Positions 1 through 8,054 of a DNA stretch of 60,404 nucleotides are shown here, piece by piece; the first letter of the stretch is position 1, and the number at the start of each line of letters is the position of its first letter. The translations under genes were made by a program, and so were the position numbers. The DNA is taken from positions 1 through 60,404 of the forward strand of contig CAZMQG010000007.1 of assembly GCA_964568625.1 (NCBI GenBank), written 5' to 3'. Under the pieces are notes generated by a model that had not been told where the DNA came from, searched no databases, and saw nothing but the letters and a program-made list of their open reading frames with translations. The stretch comes from JBAZAX01 sp964568625 (GTDB lineage: Bacteria; Babelota; Babeliae; Babelales; RVW-14).

Positions 1-78
1 AAGAATATGGCTTATCTATCACAAATTAATAGTTATCGAGTTAGCGTTAATTAAAAAGATTGTTTAATTGGGGATGTA

Positions 79-1395
79 ATGAAAAAAATATTTTTCAAAT
101 TTTTTTTGTTTTTTAATATTGTAAGTACATCTTTTTTGTTTGGCATGCCTTCAAAAGCTGAATGGACTTTATTTTCCTATATTCAAGTTGATAACAATTT
201 AGCTAGTTGGGGTGATAGACTTATAGAACAAATGGTTACCGGATATAGATTTTATGCATCAAGCACGAGTTTAAATGTTAATACAATTGTTCAAATTGAT
301 TATCCGCAAGATCAGAAAACGTGGAGATTTAGAATAACTCCGGCCGGTCGAGTTGAAGATGGTTCAGTTAATCAAGAAATGGGCTTGAATCCTGCACAAG
401 AAATTATAGATGCATTTACGTGGCTTGTATCTAAATATCCTGCGAATAAATATGCTTTTATGATTTGGAATCATGGAAGTGGAGTGGAAGATTTCAGACC
501 ATCCAATAAATATTTTTCTGAATATGATGTTTTTTCATATCCATCTACTTCTCAAAAAGATTTGAATAGAGGCGTGCTTTATGATGACTCTCAAAATACA
601 TGTCTTACGAATCCTGCTATGAAAATAGCTTTTGGTGCTGTCAAAACCATAATTGGCAAAAAATTAGATATTCTAATAATGGATGCTTGTATGATGGCCA
701 TGCTTGAGGTTGAATATCAATTAAGAGATTCTGTTGAATTTTGTTTGGCTTCGCAGCAGATCAAATATGCCGGCAATTGGAGCTACTCGGATATTTTGCG
801 TCAACTTCTAGCAACGCCGCTTAATTTTGATGGGAGAAGTCTTGCCGGATTGATTGTCGAATTATACAGAGCAAGTTCCGGATATGGTGAACGTACCGGA
901 TCATCAGTTGATTTAAAAAATATTAGTTTACTCAAAGATCATGTTAATTTTGTTAGCAATAAACTTTTGGAATGTAAGAAGTATAGTGCTACAGCTGTAA
1001 AGAGTGCTTTAATAAATGCAAGATCACGTTGTCCAGGTTTTTATTATGCGGATTACATAGATTTATTTAATTTTTATGCTCAACTTAAACCTGAGCTGGT
1101 TACTTTGCTTGAAAATGCCAGACAACAACCTGTAAAAGGTTGTTGCGGTTTGTTTGATTATACTGCCAAGTATATAGGTGCTTTAGAGGCAACTATTGTA
1201 TCACTAAATGAAATTGATGCCATTTTTCGTCAAGTTGTTATAGCATATGTTTCAGGTCCGGCAAGGCCTGACGCGCACGGATTGTCAATTTATTTTCCAA
1301 AACCGGGAGAGTCTGACATTCATGCCTCCTATTATAGCACTGATTTCGTTAAAGAAACGAGCTGGGTTAATTTATTGGAATGGGTAAGATCGTAA
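79..1395 (+). CDS. Exported clostripain-family (C11) cysteine peptidase
   Basis: 438-residue protein beginning with a lysine-rich, phenylalanine-rich signal peptide (about residues 1-27), so it is probably exported. It resembles the clostripain (C11) family, which cleaves proteins with a His-Cys dyad. The His motif is WNHGSG (about residues 131-136), preceded by a hydrophobic strand (YAFMI). The Cys motif is MDACMMA (about residues 201-207), preceded by ILI. A later stretch around HGLSIYFPK is typical of the family C-terminus. A GGGG run about 5 bases before the ATG may serve as ribosome site. It is convergent with nfo and shares a hairpin terminator with it. A second homologue at 23662-25629 has lost the His, so this copy is the one expected to be active. 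Substrate is unknown; a host- or envelope-directed protease is an inference. Confidence 0.8.
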   Translation: MKKIFFKFFLFFNIVSTSFLFGMPSKAEWTLFSYIQVDNNLASWGDRLIEQMVTGYRFYASSTSLNVNTIVQIDYPQDQKTWRFRITPAGRVEDGSVNQEMGLNPAQEIIDAFTWLVSKYPANKYAFMIWNHGSGVEDFRPSNKYFSEYDVFSYPSTSQKDLNRGVLYDDSQNTCLTNPAMKIAFGAVKTIIGKKLDILIMDACMMAMLEVEYQLRDSVEFCLASQQIKYAGNWSYSDILRQLLATPLNFDGRSLAGLIVELYRASSGYGERTGSSVDLKNISLLKDHVNFVSNKLLECKKYSATAVKSALINARSRCPGFYYADYIDLFNFYAQLKPELVTLLENARQQPVKGCCGLFDYTAKYIGALEATIVSLNEIDAIFRQVVIAYVSGPARPDAHGLSIYFPKPGESDIHASYYSTDFVKETSWVNLLEWVRS

Positions 1396-1402
1396 GTATC
1401 AT

Positions 1403-1443
1403 AAAGTGAGGATATCGGTTCTGAAATTTGGTATCCTCACTTT
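1403..1443. terminator. Bidirectional hairpin terminator between C11 gene and nfo
   Basis: Perfect 12-bp inverted repeat (AAAGTGAGGATA at 1403-1414, complement at 1432-1443) with a 17-base loop, between two converging genes. The right arm overlaps the nfo stop codon. The A/T ends of the arms would give a short U tract on either strand. Confidence 0.6.
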
Positions 1444-2294
1444 GCAAAGCTTTTTAAAAGCTTTATCTCGCTTGCCCACAGTTTCATCTCTGCATCACTT
1501 GGTGTTTCAAGAATTTTAGGAATATCTACCAAATTTTTGTCATTCATCATTAATTTAAATGCTTCAAGTTGAATTTTGCCATCAGTTAATGGTGCGTGTC
1601 TGTCTACTTTTGAGCCAAGTGCTCCGGATGAGTTATTAACGTGAATAATTTTTAATTTTTCTAGTCCGATTATTTTATCAAATAATTTAAATGTTTGTTG
1701 ATATGTTTTATGGTCTGAAATGTCATAACCTGCAGCAAATGCATGGCATGTATCAAAGCAAACGCCGAGTCTTTTTTTATGTTTACACAGATCGATAATA
1801 TTACGCAATTGTTCAAATTTATATCCGATATTCGTTCCCTGCCCTGCCATATTTTCAAGTAAAACCATTGATTTTCCAGGGGCTGCATCAAGGGCAATGT
1901 CTAGGTTTTGTGTGATTAATTCAATGCCTTTTTCTTCGCCAGCACCAATGTGTGATCCGGGATGTAACACCAGATATGGAATTTGTAACGATTCACATAA
2001 ATTTATTTCGTCTATCAGAGATTTGACTGATTTTTTAATGACATCTGAGTTTTTCGAAGCAATATTAATCAGATATCCCGCATGCGAAACAACGATTTTT
2101 ATGGAAGATTTTTTTGAAGCATTTCTGAATGCCTCAATTTCGCAGTCTTTTAATTTCTTGGCAAACCATTGTCTGCTACTTTTGGTAAAAATTTGCATGA
2201 CCGTGCAACCAATTGATTCACCTCTTGTAAATGCGAGGTGAAGTTCTCCTGCCGATGAAATATGCGATCCAACAAGAATTTCTTTTTTCGACAT
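1437..2294 (-). CDS. nfo: Endonuclease IV (AP endonuclease)
   Basis: 285-residue homologue of endonuclease IV, the zinc-dependent TIM-barrel enzyme that nicks DNA 5' of abasic sites in base excision repair. The family signature runs through the protein: GSHISSAG near the start, FTKSSRQW, and all expected metal ligands in order (His in VSHAGY, His in LHPGSH, Glu in LLENM, Asp and His in FDTCH, His in IHVNN, Asp and His in DRHAP, Glu in ILETP). Length is normal. An AGGA ribosome site lies about 10 bases before the ATG. It starts 15 bases after the stop of the PLP-enzyme gene, so the two are probably co-transcribed. A uracil-DNA glycosylase at 22854-23576 could act before it in the same repair pathway. 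Confidence 0.95.
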   Translation of the reverse strand: MSKKEILVGSHISSAGELHLAFTRGESIGCTVMQIFTKSSRQWFAKKLKDCEIEAFRNASKKSSIKIVVSHAGYLINIASKNSDVIKKSVKSLIDEINLCESLQIPYLVLHPGSHIGAGEEKGIELITQNLDIALDAAPGKSMVLLENMAGQGTNIGYKFEQLRNIIDLCKHKKRLGVCFDTCHAFAAGYDISDHKTYQQTFKLFDKIIGLEKLKIIHVNNSSGALGSKVDRHAPLTDGKIQLEAFKLMMNDKNLVDIPKILETPSDAEMKLWASEIKLLKSFAK

Positions 2295-2309
2295 TTATTG
2301 TTCCTTGTT

Positions 2310-3560
2310 TTAACAACCCTGGTCTAATGGTTGTACCGGTATGCGGAAATATCCCTGCAGTAAATCAGGAAGTTTTGTATAATCCATATCCTTTGTTATC
2401 TCAGAGAATTTACCAGAACAGTAAGTATTCCAGAAGAGAATATTTTTATTTTGTAATTCCGGTTTTGTTATTAGATCAGAAAGTAGTGCTGCAAAAGTTT
2501 TTCCCGTGTATGTTCCATCAAGTTGAATTTTTTCAAATGCGCGTAAGAGTCGTATAGAAAGAGCGCCTTCTTTTGTTGTTTCAGCATATTTTGAGCCGGA
2601 AAATTCATTACTTATTGAGTAGTCTTCTTCTTTAATATCAAAAATTGGGAAATTTTTATCAAACATGTTTAAATATTTGTTTGTTGATTTTATTAAATTT
2701 TTTAATATGGTTGCTTTAATTTCTGGAGTTCCACTTATTCGTACGGCAATAATTTTTGTTTTTAGTCCTGCCGCTTTGCATCCAAGAATTAATCCGGCAG
2801 CAGTTCCCGCACTGCCAAGTGTGACATAGATATAATCTGGTTCGGGTATAATTTTTTGATCAATTTGTTCTTTAAGTTCAAATGCTGCGTTTACAAAGCC
2901 AACGGCTCCGACTTCGTTTGATCCTCCCATTGGAATGTAGTATGGGGATTGTTTTCCTTCAAGAATAAATTCCCGAGATACTTTAACTTCATCTACAGTT
3001 CGTTGCGCTTCTGAAAAATAGGCTTTTATTGTTGGGCTGTAGTATAAATCCATTAATAGATTTCTTTGGAGATATGAGGTATTTAGTTGAGGTGCTAGCA
3101 TTATAATGCAATCAAGCCCGACAAGTTTGGAGTAAATTGCAGTTGCAAGTGCGTGGTTTGACCCTGCATCTCCGACTGTAACAATTGTTTCTGCTTCACA
3201 TAAAAGTGCGTCGGCTAGAATAAATTCAAGTTTTCTGACTTTATTTCCACCAAAAAGTTGCGAGTCGTTTACATTTTTTTTGCCGCTAAAATTGTCCTGT
3301 TTTACATAAAGATTTTTTGCATCAATACTAAAAGCCTCCTTTAAAAATATTCCGAATTTATCAGCTTTTAAAATTGGTGTTGGAAATGTGCCGAGTGTTA
3401 TATAAGGAAGCGTTTCCTGCAGTCCCGGAAAAGCTTTGAATATTGGGGCATCTGTATTAAAATCGAAAGATTGTGTGGTTTCTAAATTTTGAGTTTGTTC
3501 GGCCTGAAGTGCAAAAAATAAAAATATAAAAGTTAGATAAAAACGTAAAGATATGTTCAT
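2310..3560 (-). CDS. Exported PLP enzyme, ACC deaminase / D-cysteine desulfhydrase-like
   Basis: 416-residue fold-type II pyridoxal-phosphate enzyme. The motif FGGNKVRKLEF (about residues 103-113) carries the lysine expected to bind PLP, as in 1-aminocyclopropane-1-carboxylate deaminase and D-cysteine desulfhydrase. VGDAGSNHA follows, as in that family, and GSAGTAAGL is the phosphate-binding loop. The reaction would be desulfhydration or deamination of a small amino acid; the exact substrate cannot be read from sequence. The N-terminus (MNISLRFYLTFIFLFFALQA) looks like a signal peptide, which is unusual because relatives are normally cytoplasmic. A GGGAG ribosome site precedes the ATG, supporting this start. 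It is about 80 residues longer than typical members, from the leader, a linker and insertions. Confidence 0.8.
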   Translation of the reverse strand: MNISLRFYLTFIFLFFALQAEQTQNLETTQSFDFNTDAPIFKAFPGLQETLPYITLGTFPTPILKADKFGIFLKEAFSIDAKNLYVKQDNFSGKKNVNDSQLFGGNKVRKLEFILADALLCEAETIVTVGDAGSNHALATAIYSKLVGLDCIIMLAPQLNTSYLQRNLLMDLYYSPTIKAYFSEAQRTVDEVKVSREFILEGKQSPYYIPMGGSNEVGAVGFVNAAFELKEQIDQKIIPEPDYIYVTLGSAGTAAGLILGCKAAGLKTKIIAVRISGTPEIKATILKNLIKSTNKYLNMFDKNFPIFDIKEEDYSISNEFSGSKYAETTKEGALSIRLLRAFEKIQLDGTYTGKTFAALLSDLITKPELQNKNILFWNTYCSGKFSEITKDMDYTKLPDLLQGYFRIPVQPLDQGC

Positions 3561-3834
3561 AAAATCTCCCTTCTTTTTTGGATTTATTAACCAGTTTTAA
3601 TTCTATAGATTTTTTATGTTGCAGCAAGCGTGTAAATCCTGTATTTCCTATCTTGCCATTTTTAAAAAATAATTATCGTTTTCTATTTGAAGTTTAATAT
3701 CTTAAAAAATATGCCTTATTTCGTTAAAACTCAATATTGCTTAATCGTACGGCTTAATTTTATTTTATCTTTGTAATGTATTAAATCTTATAATAATTAT
3801 TAGAAAACTTGAGTCTGTTACTATAAAATTTAGA

Positions 3835-3862
3835 TTGATTTTTTGAGCTGTTTGGTTATAAT
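3835..3862 (+). promoter_or_regulatory. Candidate sigma-70-type promoter for groESL
   Basis: TTGATT at 3835-3840 and a perfect TATAAT at 3857-3862 with a 16-base spacer, about 105 bases before the groES start. The match is direct; use as promoter is inferred. Confidence 0.5.
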
Positions 3863-3879
3863 TTAAAAACAGTATTTGA

Positions 3880-3899
3880 AGTACTATGTGTAAGGTACT
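3880..3899. promoter_or_regulatory. Possible operator: inverted repeat after groESL promoter
   Basis: AGTAC (3880-3884) and GTACT (3895-3899) form an inverted repeat with a 10-base spacer, starting about 18 bases after the -10 box. The position suits a heat-shock operator, but the sequence is not the classical CIRCE element. Confidence 0.25.
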
Positions 3900-3967
3900 C
3901 ATTTTAGTTTAATAGTATTGGTTGTCTACTCAAATCTATAACTTTAATATTTTCGGAGGATTCTGAA

Positions 3968-4264
3968 ATGGCTGTAAAGATTAAACCGCTTTACGATAGA
4001 ATTCTGGTTAAAAGAATTGAAAGTGAACAAAAGTCTGCCGGAGGAATTATCATTCCTGATACCGCGCAAGAAAAAACACAAATTGGTGTTGTGGAAGCTG
4101 TTGGGGAAGGCAAGCTTTTGGCTGATGGTAAAGTAAGGCCGCTCAATGTTAAAGTAGGTGATAAAGTTATTTTTGGAAAATATTCCGGAACTGAATTTAA
4201 GTTTGACGGTCAGGAGTATCTCATTTCAAGAGAAGAAGAACTCCTTGGAATTATTGAAAAATAA
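3968..4264 (+). CDS. groS: Co-chaperonin GroES
   Basis: 98-residue Hsp10, the heptameric lid of the GroEL folding chamber. It begins with IKPLYDRILVKR, the conserved first strand, followed by a mobile loop (SAGGIIIPDTAQEK), then VGDKVIFGKYSGTEF and the terminal strand EELLGIIE. Length is normal for bacterial GroES. A GGAGG site precedes the ATG. groEL follows 18 bases after the stop, so the two form the usual operon. Regulation may use the promoter and inverted repeat upstream. Confidence 0.97.
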   Translation: MAVKIKPLYDRILVKRIESEQKSAGGIIIPDTAQEKTQIGVVEAVGEGKLLADGKVRPLNVKVGDKVIFGKYSGTEFKFDGQEYLISREEELLGIIEK

Positions 4265-4282
4265 ATTAAGAGGTAAATAATT

Positions 4283-5923
4283 ATGGCAAAGCAGATTAAA
4301 TTTGGCGAAGAAGCTCGCGCTAAGATTTTAACCGGTGTAAATGCACTTGCAAATACCGTAAAAGTTACACTTGGGCCCAAGGGACGTAACGTTGCAATAG
4401 AAAAGTCTTTTGGATCTCCAACAATTACCAAAGACGGTGTCTCTGTCGCAAAAGAGATTGAATTAAAAGATAAGTTTGAAAATATGGGTGCACAGATGGT
4501 TCGTGAAGTTGCTTCCAAGACGGCTGATGTTGCCGGTGACGGAACAACCACAGCTACTGTCTTGGCTCAGGCAATATATCGCGAAGGCATGAAGAATCTT
4601 GCCGCCGGTGCAAATCCAATGGAAATTAAACGCGGTATGGATAAGGCTGTTGAAAAGGTTGTTGCATCTCTTGGTAAAATGTCAAAATCTATCAAAGGCA
4701 AAGCTGAGATTTCTCAAGTTGCAACCATTTCTGCAAATAATGATAGTTCAATTGGTGATTTAATTGCTGATGCAATGGAAGCTGTCGGTAACAGTGGCGT
4801 TATTACAGTTGAAGAAGCAAAGGGAATGGAAAGCGAATTGACAGTTGTTGAAGGTATGCAATTTGATCGCGGATATCTTTCCCCTTACTTTGTAACAAAT
4901 ACTGATAAGATGGAGGTTGAACTTGAGAATGCTTCCATTTTGATTTGTGATAAAAAAATCACAAGCATGAAAGACATTCTTCCAATTCTTGAACAAATTG
5001 CAAAACAGGGCACTCCTCTTTTAATTATTGCTGAAGATATTGAAGGCGAAGCACTTGCAACTTTGGTTGTTAATAAGATGCGTGGAACTCTTAATGTTGC
5101 AGCAGTTAAAGCTCCAGGTTTTGGCGACAGGAGAAAAGCAATGCTTCAAGATATTGCAGTTTTGACAGGTGGTTCTATGGTTTCTGATGAACTCGGTGTA
5201 AAACTTGAAGGAATGAAGTTTAGTGATCTTGGTCTTGCAAGAAAAGTTCGTATTACAAAAGATAATACAACAATAGTTGATGGCAAAGGTTCTAAAAAAG
5301 ATATTGATGCTCGTGTAGCTCAAATTAAAGTAGAGATTGAAAATTCTACATCCGAGTATGATAAAGAGAAATTACAAGAGCGCCTTGCAAAACTTTCCGG
5401 CGGAGTTGCCGTCATAAAGATTGGTGCTGCAACCGAAACTGAAATGAAAGAGAAAAAAGATCGTGTTGACGATGCATTACATGCAACACGTGCAGCTGTT
5501 GAAGAAGGTATTGTAGCAGGTGGAGGGGTTGCTCTACTTCGTGCGCAGACAGCTCTTGATCATTTAAAATTGCATGGTGATGAAGCCATTGGTGTAAATA
5601 TTATTATGCGTTCGTTGGAAGAACCTATCAGAATTATTTCTTCAAATGCTGGCTTTGATGCTGCAGTTGTTGTAGATAAAGTAAGAAGTTCTGAAGAAAA
5701 CATTGGATTTGATGCTGGTAAAGAACAGTATGTTGATATGTTCAAATCCGGTATTGTTGATCCAACAAAGGTAACAAGGTCTGCATTACAAAATGCATCA
5801 TCCATAGCAGGCTTACTCTTGACAACAGAGGCTATGATTGCTGAGTTGCCAGAAGAAAAACCAGCAGCAGCTGGTGCGGGACATATGCATCCTGGCATGG
5901 GCGGTATGGGCGGAATGTACTAA
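4283..5923 (+). CDS. groL: Chaperonin GroEL
   Basis: 546-residue Hsp60 that folds client proteins in an ATP-driven double ring with GroES. It shows the family's equatorial ATP-site motifs (VTLGPKGRNV, GDGTTTATVLAQ), the apical segment (VVEGMQFDRGYLSPYF), the intermediate-domain segment EEGIVAGGGVAL and the terminal Gly-Met tail (GMGGMGGMY). Full length with no disruption. It follows groES closely and is followed by a strong hairpin terminator, so the transcript probably ends here. Confidence 0.98.
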   Translation: MAKQIKFGEEARAKILTGVNALANTVKVTLGPKGRNVAIEKSFGSPTITKDGVSVAKEIELKDKFENMGAQMVREVASKTADVAGDGTTTATVLAQAIYREGMKNLAAGANPMEIKRGMDKAVEKVVASLGKMSKSIKGKAEISQVATISANNDSSIGDLIADAMEAVGNSGVITVEEAKGMESELTVVEGMQFDRGYLSPYFVTNTDKMEVELENASILICDKKITSMKDILPILEQIAKQGTPLLIIAEDIEGEALATLVVNKMRGTLNVAAVKAPGFGDRRKAMLQDIAVLTGGSMVSDELGVKLEGMKFSDLGLARKVRITKDNTTIVDGKGSKKDIDARVAQIKVEIENSTSEYDKEKLQERLAKLSGGVAVIKIGAATETEMKEKKDRVDDALHATRAAVEEGIVAGGGVALLRAQTALDHLKLHGDEAIGVNIIMRSLEEPIRIISSNAGFDAAVVVDKVRSSEENIGFDAGKEQYVDMFKSGIVDPTKVTRSALQNASSIAGLLLTTEAMIAELPEEKPAAAGAGHMHPGMGGMGGMY

Positions 5924-5946
5924 GATTATATTTCGCATTTACTGTG

Positions 5947-5980
5947 AAATTTGGGCTGCAATTTATTGCAGCCCAAATTT
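5947..5980 (+). terminator. Rho-independent terminator after groEL
   Basis: Perfect 15-bp inverted repeat (AAATTTGGGCTGCAA, 4-base loop TTTA, complement) 23 bases after the groEL stop, ending in a T-rich arm. Confidence 0.85.
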
Positions 5981-6150
5981 TATACCGTGGGATGTATTAT
6001 GTATTATCTTTTGTATATGCCAAAATGATGTCAATTATACGTCATAAAAATGTCAAATTTATTGCATGAGTTTTGGCATGATCTTTGTCTATGTGTTTGA
6101 ATTTTGTAATATATTTTGTATTTGATTTGGTAAAACATAAAGATATACAA

Positions 6151-6195
6151 AACAAAAGAATCGGGGAGCTATTTTAGCGCCCCGATTCTTTTGTT
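6151..6195 (-). terminator. Hairpin terminator for the 6216-7172 gene
   Basis: 16-bp perfect stem (AACAAAAGAATCGGGG at 6151-6166, complement at 6180-6195) with a loop that contains a small GCT/AGC pair. It lies 20 bases past the end of the minus-strand gene and reads into T residues on that strand. Confidence 0.75.
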
Positions 6196-6215
6196 AAGAT
6201 TTGATTTAAATTATT

Positions 6216-7172
6216 TTATTTTTTTGCATTCAATATTTTAATAGCAGCAGCAGTGCTTGTTTTTTGTGCCGTTGTTAATAACTTACTACCATATATTTTA
6301 GTAAAAAGAGTAACGCAAGCAGCTCTTTCAGTTTTGCGTGCGCTTGTCAGAGGCGATGTATATTTTGTAATTGTTACATAAATTGGTGTCATAACTATAT
6401 TGAATAAATAATTACTTACAGCGGCAGGCACTGCTACTGCTTTATATTTATCAATAATTTTTCCAATACCTGCGCATCGTGTGGCTATACTTGTTGTTTT
6501 GTTTGCAATATTTAATGAAGTGGATATAGCAAGATACTTTACTGTAGTTTTTTCTGCAGCACTTAAAAATCTTGCCAAATTAGGGTTTATTAAAAGTGTT
6601 TTCAGAGCTGTTAAATTTGTGCCGGTGACGCTGGATTTTGGTACGTAATTTGTAAAGAAGCTTAGAATTTTGGAGTAAATTGAACCGGTTGTTGTTTTGT
6701 AGTCAATGAGTTTAGGAATATTTGTGACGGTGTAAGTAGTTGTATTAACTATTGAGTTCAGAGCTGCTGGCGTTTTAGCTGCTTGTAATGCTTTTGCAAA
6801 AGCAGTTTCAGCAGCTGTTTTGGTTGTTGTTCCACCTGCCAGAGCAGATTTGCGGTCTGCAATTTTTTTTCTTAATGTTCCTGCTGCTGGGTTGGTTGCA
6901 TTACCAATCAAATCTAGCCCTGCTTGATATGCTGGTGTTCCACTGCTTGTATCAGCACTAAAAAATGTGTAGGCTGCATTTATTACATTTTCAATTTCTG
7001 TTAGTTGTGCTGATGTTGCAGTATCTATTGAGCTTCCTGTAGTATTTAGCTTAGCAAGTTCATCTTTAATTGTTTTATCAGGATCGATTTCTGCTTGTAA
7101 GGTAAATGTATTTGTTATAAAAAATGCAATTACTATTGCTGTTTGCCATTTTGCCTTTAAATTGAATTTCAT
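6216..7172 (-). CDS. Exported Ala/Thr-rich protein, degenerate member of the module family
   Basis: 318 residues; function not recognised. A signal peptide is clear (about residues 1-27, ending LQA), preceded by an AGGAG ribosome site. The mature part begins EIDPDKTIKDELAKL, close to the start of its downstream paralogue (IDPDLTVYNAIKGL), and both are rich in Ala and Thr. About residues 165-215 contain SIYSKILSFF then LLINPNLARFLSAAEKT. This matches the spacing and residues of the helical module (IYxKLxxFYDNR, then LLDxAxxKxFLxxxQK) in the four larger genes upstream. It is therefore probably a short, diverged member of the same exported family. It is the last gene of the run and is followed by a strong terminator. 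Confidence 0.75.
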   Translation of the reverse strand: MKFNLKAKWQTAIVIAFFITNTFTLQAEIDPDKTIKDELAKLNTTGSSIDTATSAQLTEIENVINAAYTFFSADTSSGTPAYQAGLDLIGNATNPAAGTLRKKIADRKSALAGGTTTKTAAETAFAKALQAAKTPAALNSIVNTTTYTVTNIPKLIDYKTTTGSIYSKILSFFTNYVPKSSVTGTNLTALKTLLINPNLARFLSAAEKTTVKYLAISTSLNIANKTTSIATRCAGIGKIIDKYKAVAVPAAVSNYLFNIVMTPIYVTITKYTSPLTSARKTERAACVTLFTKIYGSKLLTTAQKTSTAAAIKILNAKK

Positions 7173-7208
7173 ATGTCTAACTCCTTTAAAAATTTACCCA
7201 TGTTAATA

Positions 7209-7991
7209 TTATTGTGGCATTAAAGACTTAAGTTTTCGCCATGCTTTTACTGCAGTTCCATTAGATTCGATTGCTGTTTTTAGTCCAGCCAGTGTAGACA
7301 TGTTTGCATTCATGATATTTACTACATTTTTTGCTGCATCTGCGTTTTCAGTTACAGCGGCTGCGAATTTTTTGAGATCTGTTTGATCTCCAAAAACCGT
7401 TGTGTTAGTTGTTATTGAGCTGGAAATAGTTTTTAAACTATCCAAATAAGCGCCTAAACTGTCTTTTGTTTGGCTGGATACTCCTTTGTATGTGGAGCTA
7501 ATTTTTGCATAAAAATTAGTTAAATCAGTAGGTGCATTAGTTTTTAGCCAAGTCATTTGGGCTGAAAGATTTGTATCAGAAATCTTTGTATTTAATGTAG
7601 CAAGATCTGTTGCATTTATGGCGTCGGTAAGAGTAGCTTTTGCAGTTGTTTGTTGTGCTGCAGTTGCTTCAATTGTAGTTTTTCTTGCGTTAACGGCAGT
7701 AATCCAAGCACCTATATTATCGTAGTATGTTTTAAGTGGTGCTGTGGTTGGAGCTGTTGTGCCATCAGCAGTATAAAAAACTTGAGCAACCTTAAGCATG
7801 TTAATATAATCGCTCAATTTTGAATCAGTGTCAGATGGAAGAGTTATTGGTGAAGTATCAGTAAAACCAAGCCCTTTTATTGCATTGTAAACAGTTAGGT
7901 CAGGGTCAATTGGTGTTGCTGTTTGTGCATCTAAGTTATTTATTAATCCAAATGTTATTGCCAGTATTAGTATTTTAATATTAACTTTCAT
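7209..7991 (-). CDS. Exported Ala/Thr-rich protein, paralogue of the 6216-7172 product
   Basis: 260 residues; function not recognised. Signal peptide at about residues 1-22 (ends LDA), with an AGGAG-type ribosome site before the ATG. The mature start (IDPDLTVYNAIKGLGF), the middle stretch (KVAQVFYTADG) and the following helix with many Ala/Thr residues parallel the adjacent downstream gene. FYAKISSTYKG near the centre resembles the core of the family module, but the typical FLxxxQK part is weak. Gap to the next gene is 36 bases, so the two are probably transcribed together. Composition suggests a mostly helical secreted protein. Confidence 0.7.
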   Translation of the reverse strand: MKVNIKILILAITFGLINNLDAQTATPIDPDLTVYNAIKGLGFTDTSPITLPSDTDSKLSDYINMLKVAQVFYTADGTTAPTTAPLKTYYDNIGAWITAVNARKTTIEATAAQQTTAKATLTDAINATDLATLNTKISDTNLSAQMTWLKTNAPTDLTNFYAKISSTYKGVSSQTKDSLGAYLDSLKTISSSITTNTTVFGDQTDLKKFAAAVTENADAAKNVVNIMNANMSTLAGLKTAIESNGTAVKAWRKLKSLMPQ

Positions 7992-8054
7992 TGATATCTC
8001 CTTATCTCATAAAATGTAGATTAAATAAATCATTTTAATACTAAATTTATTGGT

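Larger units (their letters stand above)
3561..3967 (+). other. 407-base intergenic region upstream of groES
   Basis: No convincing gene. It holds the likely groESL promoter (3835-3862), an inverted repeat just downstream (3880-3899), and a GGAGG ribosome site about 8 bases before the groES ATG. The left part, next to the divergent PLP gene, shows nothing clear. Confidence 0.6.

Noticed and set aside
3561..3967. Classical CIRCE element before groES
   Set aside because: No TTAGCACTC-N9-GAGTGCTAA match is visible; only a short AGTAC/GTACT repeat.
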